This document shows, in pieces, positions 26,230-35,250 of a stretch of DNA of 64,000 bases (positions are counted from its first letter, which is position 1; each line of letters begins with the position of its first letter). The notes under the pieces are model-generated. The model was not told the DNA's origin. It made no database searches and saw only the letters and a program-made list of their open reading frames with translations. Source of the stretch: Verrucomicrobiaceae bacterium (lineage in GTDB: Bacteria > Verrucomicrobiota > Verrucomicrobiia > Verrucomicrobiales > Verrucomicrobiaceae). Position numbers and translations under genes: made by a program. The stretch covers positions 1-64,000 of the forward strand of contig JAEUHN010000052.1 in assembly GCA_016795365.1 (NCBI GenBank), given 5' to 3'.

Positions 26230-27978
26230 TCACTGCATGGCGTGCCGCAAGAAGTAGCGTTCAGAGTCGAGCAGCAATGGTGCTGGGATTTTCTCTGCGA
26301 TGCGAAAGCTCTCCACATCGCGGCCTGCGATCGCAAACAGTCCAGCCACCACAGCGCGAGGACCAGCGGGCAGAGTGCTGGGGTCCGAGACCTCACTGAT
26401 TTCCTGCCTCATCCGCTCCACGTCGCCGAACCGCCATGCTGCCAGGGCGCGGAGAAGGGGCAGGGGAATTGCTGATGAGGGAACGGTGTCGGCCGGCTTG
26501 GTCTCGAATCCGATGACCTCGTCGAAGGCGGCTTCGAGTTCGATCCCGGCGATGAGGCGCAGGTAGTTCAGGCGGTCGATGAACAACTGATTGCGTGGAC
26601 GCAGATCGTGCTGGCGGCGGACGGTTTCGATGAGCCCGGCGACATCTCTGTCACGCTGCTGGAGTTCGAAAACCTTCTCCAGCATTTGCAGGCGCATCAC
26701 GGGACGCGCCTCGCCGACGAGTGTGTAACCTTGGATGGCGAGATCGAGCAGGTTGAGAGATTCGGCCAGTCCTGCCGCGCGGAGCAGAAGCGGGACTTCG
26801 CCCCGGCTGTTCAAGGCAAAGGCTTCTTGAAGTTCGCGACGCGCGGCGGCCATGTCTGGCTGGAGCTTGGCGTAGCATTGAGCGAGGATGACGTGGACCG
26901 TGGTGGGAGTGACAGGTGGTTTGCGTGTCTTCACCAGGGCGAGAAGTTCCTTCCAGCGCTCGGCTGCTGAGAGCGCATCGACGTAAATGAGATACACGTC
27001 GGGGTCACGAATCACGGTCTCCGCCGGGATGATCTTGAGCAGGCGTTCGTATTCACCTTCGGTGCCGAGCCAGCGGAGGAAGTCGAACATCGAATCGGGA
27101 GCCCGTCCGGCATTGCGTGCGACTTCGTGCTGGATCACGGCATCACGTTCCAGAGGGTTGAGACGCGTGAAGACGCGGAGCACTTCGTAACGTTCGCGAT
27201 CACTGGCCTTGGGGTGCTTGTCGATCAGCTGGCGCAGTTCTTTGGACTGCGAGGCGCTGAGCGTCTTGCTCTTGGTGAGGTAAGCGATGGCTTTGAGCGA
27301 CACCTCATCATTGCGGCGTGCGATCGTCCAGATGGCTTCGGCGGCTCCGGCTTTGGCATGGTCGAGCGCCTGTGCTTCGTCCATGATCGCGAGTTGCAGC
27401 TGGGCATCCACGTCGTCAGGTTCGAGCAGCAGAGCCCGGCGGAGGATCGAGTCTGCCTCGATGACTTCACCGCTGGCTCGTTTGATGCTGGCGAGCAATT
27501 CAAGTCCTGCACGGCCGGTTTGCAGGGTTGCAGGGAGTGCGGCGAAGATCTTGCGAGCCTCGGAGAGATCACCGGTTTGGAGCAGCAACTCGCCGAGCCG
27601 GAGCCGGTCGGAGTCCTCGCCTTCTTTGGAGTTGATCACGCGACGGAGAAACGAGATCGCCGTCTGAGGATCGTTGTGGGCTTGAACGAAGAGTTCAGCC
27701 ACGGTGCGATTGACGGCTGGGTGTTCGGGTGCAGCACGCAGGGCCAGCTGAAGCACGCTGGAGGCAGCCTCGAAGCGTTCCTTCTTGATCAGTTCCATGG
27801 CCTCAGCGGCCTGGTTCTTCACCCGGTGGTTGCGGTAGGCGTTGTAGATGTCGCGCCCTTTGAAGGCGATCACAGCGGTCAGTCCGATGATGACGACGGC
27901 GACGGCTGTGAGCAGATTGAGGCCAAGGCCGAGCCCCTGTGGCGGCCCGTCGGCGTCCGAAGATTTGGGAGTGTCCAT
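26230..27978 (-). CDS. Membrane-anchored TPR protein
   Basis: 582 residues. A single N-terminal helix (about 19-40, LNLLTAVAVVIIGLTAVIAF) is followed by helical repeats across the rest, with TPR-like pairs such as RFEAASSVLQLALRAAPEHP, GDLSEARKIFAAL and ADSILRRALLLEPDDVDAQL. It is presumably a scaffold on the periplasmic side. The gene lies 30 bases after the double FGE-like gene on the same strand, so the two form a likely operon. Confidence 0.8.
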   Translation of the reverse strand: MDTPKSSDADGPPQGLGLGLNLLTAVAVVIIGLTAVIAFKGRDIYNAYRNHRVKNQAAEAMELIKKERFEAASSVLQLALRAAPEHPAVNRTVAELFVQAHNDPQTAISFLRRVINSKEGEDSDRLRLGELLLQTGDLSEARKIFAALPATLQTGRAGLELLASIKRASGEVIEADSILRRALLLEPDDVDAQLQLAIMDEAQALDHAKAGAAEAIWTIARRNDEVSLKAIAYLTKSKTLSASQSKELRQLIDKHPKASDRERYEVLRVFTRLNPLERDAVIQHEVARNAGRAPDSMFDFLRWLGTEGEYERLLKIIPAETVIRDPDVYLIYVDALSAAERWKELLALVKTRKPPVTPTTVHVILAQCYAKLQPDMAAARRELQEAFALNSRGEVPLLLRAAGLAESLNLLDLAIQGYTLVGEARPVMRLQMLEKVFELQQRDRDVAGLIETVRRQHDLRPRNQLFIDRLNYLRLIAGIELEAAFDEVIGFETKPADTVPSSAIPLPLLRALAAWRFGDVERMRQEISEVSDPSTLPAGPRAVVAGLFAIAGRDVESFRIAEKIPAPLLLDSERYFLRHAMQ

Positions 27979-28008
27979 GGGAGATGGCGCAGGAGGTTAT
28001 GAGGGGGC

Positions 28009-29670
28009 TCAGGGTGTGGCACCGAAGTCCACCACGCAGCGGAAGCCGAGGTCGTAGCGGATGGTGGCTTTGGCGGCGTGCTGACGGGACGAGGTGAGCA
28101 ACGCATCCGGGGATGACATGATCCACGAGCCGCCACGGATCACTCGTTCGTCAGGAGACTGGGGCCATTCATCCAGGCACCATTCCGAGACATTGCCTCC
28201 GAGGTCCGCGATGCCCAGGGAGTTGGCGCGGATCGCACCCACAGGAGCGGTGAAGGAATGGCTGTCGTTGAAGCCTTTGATGTTGGGGGCATCGAGATTG
28301 GCCGTCATCGACTGTGGAGGCCAGGTGCCCCAGGGGTAATGCTCTTTATTGCCCTGGTGGCGTGCCGCAGGATCGCTTCCAGCCTCGTTCTTCAATCCGG
28401 CGGCGGTGCTCCATTCGACATCGGTGGGCATGCGGTAGCGGGCGTTGGCAGGCAGCAATTTGTTATGCTGATCCTGCTCGGTCATCCAGGTGCACCAGGC
28501 CTCGGCATCTTCCCAGGATACATTGACGGCCGGGTCGGCAGAGGTCTGATCGAAGTGCGGGGAAGGCAGTGTCTTGCCCACGGCCTTCAGCCAGGGCTCC
28601 ATCTGGGCGCGGCTGACTTCCGTGCGTCCGAAGAGAATGCCTTTGAGCCCGTCGATGGGCACAAACTCCATGCGCACCGTGTTCTTGAAAGGAGACTCAG
28701 GCTTGGCAGGATCGAGCGTGGAAGCGTCGAGTGGCGGTGCAGTGTTGGCGGATGCCTTGATCACATTGGCGACGGCTTTTTCATCCACCTTGCTGCGCGT
28801 CATGAGGTCCTTTTTCATCTTGGCTTCGTCACGGGCGCGATCGGCATTGGCGGCGGCGAGCAGTTGGGCGGTGCGCTGCTTGTCTTCAAACACACAGCGG
28901 AAGCCAACGGTGGGCGCGCGCAGTTCCGTGGGCACTTCATAGACATACTGGATGGTGAGGGCCTCACGCTTGAAGTAAGCCCACGAGCCACCGCGCAGGG
29001 TGCCGACGGGGGTGGAGCGGAGTTCGCGATCCCACGTCCACTCCCAAACGTTGCCAGCGAGATCGTAGAGACCCTCCGGGCTCGCCTTGAACTTGCCCAC
29101 CGGTGCTGTGAAACGAAACTCATCGGCCGGCCCGCCCTGGAGCTTCATTTCCTGATCCTCGAAATTACCAGCCCCGGCGGGTGGTGGCCATTGCAGTCCC
29201 CAGGTGAAGCGCATGGTGTCCTGGAGCTGCTCGGCACCGCTCGACTTCTCGCGCTTCAGGGCGCTGAGTCCGGCGGCCTTGCTCCACTCATCGTTCGTGG
29301 GCAGACGATAGAGTTGATCGGGCTTGAGCTTGCCCTGCTTGCGCTCGCGCTCGGTGAGCCAGTTGCAGAAGGCGATCGCGTCCTGGAGATTCACGCCCAC
29401 CACGGGATGATCGGGAGACTGCTCGAAGTGCGGCTTGAGGCTGCGTGGGTAAGTGTAGCTGCCCTCCTTGAGAAAGGCTTCGAACTCCGACACCCGGGTC
29501 TCGAATTCCGAGAACAGAACGGTGGTTTCCGGCACGGGCAGGAACTTCATGCCAAGGGTGTTGGTCAAGCTGGTGAGCGGTTCCGCCGTAGGAGAAGCCG
29601 CAGGCGTTTGAGCGCGCAGATCCGTGAGAGCTAAGACGAGGGCGCAGGCGCAAAGGAAACGGGATCGCAT
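28009..29670 (-). CDS. Exported protein with two FGE-sulfatase-like (SUMF1) domains
   Basis: 553 residues with a signal peptide (1-20). Two formylglycine-generating-enzyme-like domains lie at about 35-265 and 330-550. Each ends with the family signature: YDLAGNVWEWTWD with LRGGSW, and ADLGGNVSEWCLDEWPQ with IRGGSW, then VGFRCVFE and LGFRCVVD. The copper-binding active-site cysteines of true FGE are absent after both RGGSW motifs, so it is unlikely to activate the sulfatase found elsewhere in the window. It is more likely a binding or signalling version. Operon with the TPR protein. Confidence 0.88.
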   Translation of the reverse strand: MRSRFLCACALVLALTDLRAQTPAASPTAEPLTSLTNTLGMKFLPVPETTVLFSEFETRVSEFEAFLKEGSYTYPRSLKPHFEQSPDHPVVGVNLQDAIAFCNWLTERERKQGKLKPDQLYRLPTNDEWSKAAGLSALKREKSSGAEQLQDTMRFTWGLQWPPPAGAGNFEDQEMKLQGGPADEFRFTAPVGKFKASPEGLYDLAGNVWEWTWDRELRSTPVGTLRGGSWAYFKREALTIQYVYEVPTELRAPTVGFRCVFEDKQRTAQLLAAANADRARDEAKMKKDLMTRSKVDEKAVANVIKASANTAPPLDASTLDPAKPESPFKNTVRMEFVPIDGLKGILFGRTEVSRAQMEPWLKAVGKTLPSPHFDQTSADPAVNVSWEDAEAWCTWMTEQDQHNKLLPANARYRMPTDVEWSTAAGLKNEAGSDPAARHQGNKEHYPWGTWPPQSMTANLDAPNIKGFNDSHSFTAPVGAIRANSLGIADLGGNVSEWCLDEWPQSPDERVIRGGSWIMSSPDALLTSSRQHAAKATIRYDLGFRCVVDFGATP

Positions 29671-29801
29671 AAGGCGTGGAGGAGATCAGGAATCACGACC
29701 CCATGCGTTTGTCATGCCGGGCCGTGCAAGCGCCGATAGTCACGGGTTTCCCAAATGATGTCAACCCACCCTCGGGTGAAGGATTCGCTCCCTTGCGCGC
29801 T

Positions 29802-30446
29802 TTATGGCAGCGAACCCACGGTGGTCGCCTTGGCCTTGCCGATGGCGAGCACACCTTTCACAAGTCGGGCGGAGGGAGTGCCTTCCACGCCGCCAGCGAA
29901 GGTCATCGCACAGGTCACGACCTCGATCATTTTGGACGCGCTGAGCGTCACGGTGTGCTTGCCATTGGTGGACATCCCGGACACCGGCACGCCACTCACG
30001 GAAGCCGTGGCCATCGCGACCTCGCTCGTGCCGTTGGCCGAGACACCGAAGGGCGTGGTCACGGTGGTGCCGCCTTTGATCGAAGGACCAAAGCTGGGCA
30101 ACGTGAGCAAGTCCGGCGGCACGGGCACGGGGCTGAACCCGGCCTTCCGCGCATACAATCCGCCCACGCCCGCTTCGTTCTTCAGCAACGACAAGGACCA
30201 GCCGGTGACCGTGGTGCTGCCCATCAGCAGGCTGCGGGCGAGCATCTCCGCCAGCACCTCGCGATTCGTGTAGGGCACGGCTTTGATGTTCTTCGTCGTG
30301 AGTGTGACGCCAAAGAGCCCAGCCTTCGAAGACTCTGCGCCTTGCGTCATGATTGTCCCCGTCAGAACAACCGGGCTCTCCACCACCGGGGTCTGGGCTC
30401 GTGCTGCAACGACGGCGAGAACGAGAAGTGCGGAGAGACGAGCCAT
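29802..30446 (-). CDS. Exported protein of unknown function
   Basis: About 214 residues from the ATG at 30446. A signal peptide (1-18, ending ARAQ) precedes a beta-rich mature part with a GTTVTTPFGVSANGTSEVA stretch and several Ser/Thr/Val strands. No motif or family is recognised. It lies between the protease-like gene and the double FGE gene, all on the same strand, with about 65 and 130 bases between them. Confidence 0.6.
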   Translation of the reverse strand: MARLSALLVLAVVAARAQTPVVESPVVLTGTIMTQGAESSKAGLFGVTLTTKNIKAVPYTNREVLAEMLARSLLMGSTTVTGWSLSLLKNEAGVGGLYARKAGFSPVPVPPDLLTLPSFGPSIKGGTTVTTPFGVSANGTSEVAMATASVSGVPVSGMSTNGKHTVTLSASKMIEVVTCAMTFAGGVEGTPSARLVKGVLAIGKAKATTVGSLP

Positions 30447-30510
30447 GAAAATCATGTCAGGAGCCTAACGGAGTCATGACTGACAAAGCAAGCATGAAGA
30501 TGCGGTGTGG

Positions 30511-30867
30511 TCACCGGCTCGGTGCCATCGAGAACACGGCAGTGGTCATCTCATTCGCCTCGGACAGCGGCATCACCTTGCGTTCGTGGCCAGCGCCCCA
30601 GGAGTCGGTGTAAATCACGCCGCCGGTCTTGGAATTGTAGCCGGTGATCAGTCGCATGTGTCCTACTCGTGGACCGCGCGATTCCTGGCGGGGCTTGGTC
30701 TCGGTCCCCGGCGAAACGCCCGACTCACCGGGTGCCAGCATCACGCACCAGAGCAGAGGCAGACCTTGATCAATGCTCTCGCGAATGAGTTTAGGAAGTT
30801 CGGCCCGCTGCGCCCGCTCGAGTTCGCTCTGGCTTTTGAGTGCGCTGCCCAGGCCGTAGCCGGGGGG
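30511..30867 (-). pseudogene. Displaced C-terminal half of the C39-like protease
   Basis: Read in the frame one base off from the preceding gene, this stretch continues the protein: PGYGLGSALKSQSELERAQR, then IRESIDQGLPLLWCVMLAPG, and GHMRLITGYNSKTGGVIYTD followed by SWGAGHERK. These hold the His and Asp expected to complete a papain-like C39 protease site. The two frames meet at a run of six C bases (30862-30867 on the plus strand as G); one extra base would join them into a single gene of about 610 residues. Confidence 0.7.
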
Positions 30868-32348
30868 ATCTTGAGCAGCTTGACGCGCATGTTGTAACGC
30901 TGGTCGATCTTGGTCAGCGATGAATACATCACCGACGGACTGGCTCCGCGCTCAGCATCAGCGGAGACGAGTTGGGCGAGTTCATCCATGTCGCACGGCA
31001 CCCCGAGGTAGCGGAACAAGCGCTCGCAACTCGCAGCCACGCAGTAGCCTTTCTGTCCCTGATCGCGCATCGGCACGCCCACGATTTCCACGTCGCCCGT
31101 GCTTGGATCGCGCTTCAAGGAACTCACCAGACTGCTGCGGGCGCGGGTGGTCGCATTGTTGCCCAGGCCCGCGAGATTCAGCAGCTCGGCCCGCGCCTTC
31201 GCAGGCGTGAGCGTGAGCCGGAGGAACTCCACCTTGCCCTTCGGCGCATCCACATTGAACTCCATCAACGCCAGCGTGTGCGGCGTGGTCCACAGCCAGC
31301 CCTCCGTCTTGGTCAGGCTCTTGCCTGCGACCGTGGTGCGCGTGGGGCGCACGCCGAGGGTGGTGCCGAGCGCACGGCCCGTCGCTTTGAAGACCGCATC
31401 GAACTGCGCTGCCGTGATGCCGTCGCCGCTGTTGCCGCGTGTGAGCAGCGTGTAGATGATCTTGGCCGCGCGTCCGTCTTTGAATTCGATGTTCGCTTCC
31501 TCTGCATTCACTGCGTCATCGAACAAGAGCAAATCGGTCTCCGTGTTGCTGAAGAGTTTGTGGGAGAATCGGGCGCTGTCCTTGCTCGCGGTGTTCCATT
31601 TGAAGAACGGACTCGAAGTCAGGCTCACACCAGGGAGGGTGGTCGCCTTCTCCACATCGTCCGGCGTCATACCCCACACGGTGGGAGGCGTGAACAAGCC
31701 ATCGAGGCGCACGAAGAACTTCAATTCCGTCGGACGCTCCTCGCCAGCGGAATGGTGAACAACGGCCATGCCTGCGGTGCTGCCATCCATTCCCGGTGCA
31801 CCGATGGCCAGCCGGAGCAGGCCTTGGCCCACTTGCAGGATCGCAGATCCCTTCGCGCCCGACCACACCTCTGATTTCACGGCGACGTCGGCCTTCCAGC
31901 CCAGCACGGGGCGAGGCCCTGCCTTGGGCTCTGTGCCCAGCATGGCTGTGACCGCCGAGCGGAGCATGGCTGTCGTCTCGGGGTTCGGCGATGCGATCTC
32001 GAAGGCACCTCGCTGCGGCTTGCCGGAAGTCTTGTCAAAGGTGAGGGCGGCCTCCGTGACGGCGACCTTGCCTGCGAGGATTGAGAGATCGACCGAAACA
32101 TTCGAGAACGGCGATTTCAAAAAGCTGGCCACCGTTCGCGCAGGATTCCAGCGGATGAAGGGATTCTCCGAGAAACCCTCAGCCTTGAACTGCGACTCCA
32201 GGGTCTCGGGTGTCAGCGACCAGACCTTCGCGGCGTCGAGCAGAGGATCGAGGTCCAGTTTCAACCGATGCTGATTCTCCTGGGCCACAGCAGTTGCAGC
32301 ACCAAGGGCGATCAAGGCCGCACAGAAACCCAAACGGGGAAAACTCAT
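30741..32348 (-). CDS. Exported C39-like protease gene, frameshifted near the 3' end
   Basis: 535 residues as read, with a signal peptide (1-22). The first 420 residues contain two related beta-rich blocks (each with LTPETLESQFK or MTPDDVEKATT followed by a PFFKWN-type motif), a repeat I do not recognise. At about 425-480 a papain-like domain begins: DQGQKGYCVAASCERLFRYLG carries the probable nucleophile Cys. The tail after about residue 488 is an out-of-frame read and lacks the His and Asp; these occur in the other frame (30511-30867). So the gene is either broken, phase variable, or carries a sequencing error in a C6 run. Confidence 0.75.
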   Translation of the reverse strand: MSFPRLGFCAALIALGAATAVAQENQHRLKLDLDPLLDAAKVWSLTPETLESQFKAEGFSENPFIRWNPARTVASFLKSPFSNVSVDLSILAGKVAVTEAALTFDKTSGKPQRGAFEIASPNPETTAMLRSAVTAMLGTEPKAGPRPVLGWKADVAVKSEVWSGAKGSAILQVGQGLLRLAIGAPGMDGSTAGMAVVHHSAGEERPTELKFFVRLDGLFTPPTVWGMTPDDVEKATTLPGVSLTSSPFFKWNTASKDSARFSHKLFSNTETDLLLFDDAVNAEEANIEFKDGRAAKIIYTLLTRGNSGDGITAAQFDAVFKATGRALGTTLGVRPTRTTVAGKSLTKTEGWLWTTPHTLALMEFNVDAPKGKVEFLRLTLTPAKARAELLNLAGLGNNATTRARSSLVSSLKRDPSTGDVEIVGVPMRDQGQKGYCVAASCERLFRYLGVPCDMDELAQLVSADAERGASPSVMYSSLTKIDQRYNMRVKLLKIPPATAWAAHSKARANSSGRSGPNFLNSFARALIKVCLCSGA

Positions 32349-32450
32349 GCCCGGACTTTAGCGGACAGCCGCCCTCAAAAGCAAGAGCACTCCGCAGAAT
32401 GCTCCACGCCCTCGCAACTTCGCGCACGCACGTGCGTTTAGGCAGCCGAC

Positions 32451-33185
32451 ATGAAATTTTGCCTCTCCCGTCTCCTCGCCATGGCCGTTGTTATCCTTGG
32501 CGTGAACCTCTCGCCCGCGAACGCCCAGACGACGTCCAGCCCCGTGTTGGTTTACAAGATGGAGTTTGGCAAGGCGGAGGACTCGATCAACTTTCGTTCC
32601 TATCAGAGTGGCTACCTCGTGGTCGATGCTGGTGCGACAGGGACGAACACCGCTTCCGTGATCCTCACCCAGGTGGTCGGTGGCGTGCGCAATTTCTATT
32701 ACCTCGCGGACTACGCCCAGATGTTCTACGCCAAGAGCAGCGGTTCCGTGAAGGCCGTGGTCACTGGCACCAAGACGACGAAGCCCGGCACGACCACCAC
32801 CGGCGGCACGACCACTACGACCACGGCGACCACCAGCCAGTTCATTTACGCTACAGGTGACGCGGGCGAGGAGAAGACAATCGAACTCGTCAATGGCGAG
32901 GCCAATGTGTCCATCGCGGCCTTGCTGGAAGGCTATGGCATTTTCTGCGACTCGCAGGAAGACCTGCCCTTCGCTACCGCTGCCGGTGAAAACGTGGGCA
33001 CCGCTGGCATGGTGACGCTCAAGTTGCGTTACGACGAAGGTCAGTCCGAGGCGGCTCAGAAGCAGAATCAGGATCGGGTGGCGACTATCACGGCGATCGC
33101 GAAAGATCTCGCGAATGATGGCTACGTGGGAGGCGACACAGCGTCCACCGCTCTGACCAAGACCCAGGCCACGCCGAACCCGTAA
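32451..33185 (+). CDS. Exported protein with Thr-rich linker
   Basis: 244 residues with a signal peptide (1-25, ending ANAQ). Residues 26-100 form a beta-rich domain (VLVYKMEFGKAEDSINFRSY), then a Thr/Gly linker at about 105-128 (TTTTGGTTTTTTATT), then a second domain (about 130-215) with TGDAGEEKTIELVNGEANVS. No family is recognised. It diverges from the protease gene by about 100 bases and precedes thiH by 57 bases on the same strand. Confidence 0.6.
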   Translation: MKFCLSRLLAMAVVILGVNLSPANAQTTSSPVLVYKMEFGKAEDSINFRSYQSGYLVVDAGATGTNTASVILTQVVGGVRNFYYLADYAQMFYAKSSGSVKAVVTGTKTTKPGTTTTGGTTTTTTATTSQFIYATGDAGEEKTIELVNGEANVSIAALLEGYGIFCDSQEDLPFATAAGENVGTAGMVTLKLRYDEGQSEAAQKQNQDRVATITAIAKDLANDGYVGGDTASTALTKTQATPNP

Positions 33186-33242
33186 ACGCAGGCATCCTCA
33201 GAGTTGCATTCAGGAAGGGGCGGCCCACAATGCCTGCCCCCC

Positions 33243-34397
33243 ATGCACACCGCCTTCAGTGCCATCCTCGACGCCTTGCCCGAGCGTAAATCGCCGCTCA
33301 TGGAGCGCTTCTGGTCGCTGCTGGAGCCGAAGGGTCCAGCGCAGCTCGAAACGATGGCGCGCGAGTCGCAACAGCTCACGCGGCGGAACTTCGGCAAGAC
33401 GATGCGCATGTTCGCGCCGCTCTATGTGAGCAACGAGTGCATCAACAACTGCAGCTACTGCGGCTTCTCGCGCGACAACACCGCCATCCTGCGCGTGACG
33501 CTGACGATTGAGCAGGTCATCAAGGAAGCGCAGCACCTCGCCGGGCAAGGCTTCCGCAACATCCTGCTCGTCGCTGGTGAGCATCCGCGGTTCGTGAGCG
33601 ATGGCTACCTTGAGGAGTGCATCAGCGCGTTGCGCGAGTGGGTGCCGACCATCGGCATCGAGGTCGGTCCGATGGAAGCACCGGAGTATTCGCAGATGGT
33701 CGAAGCCGGTTGCGAGGGCTTGGTCGTTTACCAGGAGACTTATGATCGCGTGCTCTATGACAAGATGCACACCGCTGGTCCGAAAAAGGACTTCGACTGG
33801 CGGCTCGCTTGCCCGGAGCGCGGCTACGCGGGCGGCTTTCGGCGTATCGGCATCGGTGCGCTCTTTGGCCTGAGCGACTGGCGCATGGAGGCGCTGCGGC
33901 TCGCGGCGCATCTCGAGTTCCTCTACAAGCAGTGCTGGAAGGCGCAGTTCACCGTGGCCTTCCCGCGACTTCGCCCTGCGGCGGGTGGCTTCAAGCCGTT
34001 GACCGATTTCCACGATGCTTCGCTGGTGCAAACCCTGTGCGCCTTCCGCCTGTGCTTCCCGGAGGTGGGCATCGTGCTTTCCACACGCGAGCCTGCGGCG
34101 TTGCGCGACGCACTCGCTCCGCTCGGTGTCACTGCGATGAGCGCAGGCAGCCACACCGAGCCCGGTGGCTACACGGGCGTGGGCACCGACGATTTGCATC
34201 AGACGGTCAAAGGCCGCCGTGTCGAACTGCAAGACGCGGAGCCTGGCCGGCAGAAAGCCGAAGGCCAGTTCGGGATCGCCGATGAGCGCACACCCACAGA
34301 GGTGTCCGCGATGCTACGCGCGCGTGGCCTTGATCCGGTTTGGAAAGACTGGGACCCCGCGATTCTGCAATCCACTCTCACGCTCACCGCGCCATGA
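33243..34397 (+). CDS. thiH: 2-iminoacetate synthase
   Basis: 384 residues from the ATG at 33243 (an in-frame ATG 39 bases upstream lacks conservation). A radical SAM enzyme that splits tyrosine to dehydroglycine and p-cresol for the thiazole ring of thiamine. The cluster motif CINNCSYCGF (CX3CX2C) is at about 78-87, and the GEHPRFV and GPMEAPEYSQMVEAG segments match ThiH. Length is typical (about 375). Its stop overlaps the thiS start (ATGA). No TPP riboswitch was found in the 57 bases upstream, so control may lie with the preceding gene or another promoter. Confidence 0.95.
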   Translation: MHTAFSAILDALPERKSPLMERFWSLLEPKGPAQLETMARESQQLTRRNFGKTMRMFAPLYVSNECINNCSYCGFSRDNTAILRVTLTIEQVIKEAQHLAGQGFRNILLVAGEHPRFVSDGYLEECISALREWVPTIGIEVGPMEAPEYSQMVEAGCEGLVVYQETYDRVLYDKMHTAGPKKDFDWRLACPERGYAGGFRRIGIGALFGLSDWRMEALRLAAHLEFLYKQCWKAQFTVAFPRLRPAAGGFKPLTDFHDASLVQTLCAFRLCFPEVGIVLSTREPAALRDALAPLGVTAMSAGSHTEPGGYTGVGTDDLHQTVKGRRVELQDAEPGRQKAEGQFGIADERTPTEVSAMLRARGLDPVWKDWDPAILQSTLTLTAP

Positions 34398-34591
34398 CGA
34401 TCACGCTCAACGGCAAGAAACAAGACACCTGTGCCACCAATATCTCCGACCTGCTCAAGAGCATCGGCCTCGGCGACCGGCCCGTCGTGGTGGAGCACAA
34501 TCAACGCGCACTCCTTCCCCGCGAGCACGCACAGACCAGCCTTGGTGAAGGCGATGTAGTAGAGGTCGTGCAGATCACGGCGGGCGGGTAA
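34394..34591 (+). CDS. thiS: Thiamine sulfur-carrier protein
   Basis: 65 residues, ubiquitin-like fold, ending in the Gly-Gly tail (ITAGG) that is adenylated and thiocarboxylated to donate sulfur to ThiG. The ATG at 34394 overlaps the thiH stop. The order thiH-thiS without thiG beside it is unusual; thiG and thiF are not in the window. Typical motifs are ITLNGKKQD and ALLPREHAQTSLGEGD. Confidence 0.92.
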   Translation: MTITLNGKKQDTCATNISDLLKSIGLGDRPVVVEHNQRALLPREHAQTSLGEGDVVEVVQITAGG

Positions 34592-34663
34592 CCACGGAAC
34601 ACACGGAATACACAGAAGGTCTCAAGACATCAGAGTTCCGTGTCTTCGGTGCATTCCGTGGTT
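34590..34663. repeat. Imperfect inverted repeat
   Basis: AACCACGGAA at the start and TTCCGTGGTT at the end are perfect inverted copies, and inside them ACACGGAAT and CCGTGT further align on the two arms. The 74-base element starts within the thiS stop codon and may act as a transcript end or is a dispersed repeat. Confidence 0.65.
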
Positions 34664-34680
34664 TAACACATCTCATCAAC

Positions 34681-35250
34681 ATGACAGACAACATCGGATT
34701 CAAAGAATGGGCCAACATCTGCGAGGCGATTGGCACAGGCGTGATGTCGTTGATCCTGCGCAAGGGCGGCATTCACGAGGGACGCGGTGGATTTGAATTC
34801 AAGCACAAGGAATTCTTCTTGTTCCCGACCTGGTTCCACACGCAGGGCGAGAAGCTGACCTGGCAGGCACCCAATCCCGAGCGCTTCGTCTTCCCGCCAG
34901 AGGACGGGCGCACGTCGGTGGACATCGACTACTTCTGCACGCTGGAGCAGGTCTGGCGCGTGACGGAGTGGGACAAGGTGGCCGCACTCGCTCCGCATCA
35001 TGTGTGGGCAGAGGACGTGATCAAAGAGCGCTTCGTGTATGACGAAGACAGCTGTCTCAATGTCGCGCTCGTGCGCAGCTACAAGCTTCCCGAGCGATGG
35101 AGCTTCCCTTATTCGAAGAGCTACGGCGGCTGCCGCTCGTGGGTGAATTTGCCCGAGCTAGCCCCCGGCTGGCGCGAGGCGCTGGTGCCGTCGGTGGAGG
35201 ACACCACCTTCGCCGCAACGAAGGCCGCCGTCAGTGCACTCCTCGGCTGA
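34681..35250 (+). CDS. DUF1802 family protein
   Basis: 189 residues with no signal peptide. The start FKEWANICEAIGTGVMSLILRKGGI and the KHKEFFLFPTWFHTQGEKL motif match DUF1802, a family of cytoplasmic proteins of unknown function. The C-terminal region has FPYSKSYGGCRSWV. It follows the thiHS pair after about 90 bases and ends just before the convergent accD. Confidence 0.8.
   Translation: MTDNIGFKEWANICEAIGTGVMSLILRKGGIHEGRGGFEFKHKEFFLFPTWFHTQGEKLTWQAPNPERFVFPPEDGRTSVDIDYFCTLEQVWRVTEWDKVAALAPHHVWAEDVIKERFVYDEDSCLNVALVRSYKLPERWSFPYSKSYGGCRSWVNLPELAPGWREALVPSVEDTTFAATKAAVSALLG

Noticed and set aside
28258-29634. Plus-strand open frame opposite the double FGE-like gene
   Set aside because: Same reasoning as other shadows; composition and overlap argue against a gene.
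33186-33242. TPP riboswitch ahead of thiH
   Set aside because: The 57-base gap is too short and lacks the conserved CUGAGA and GGGUGC-like elements.
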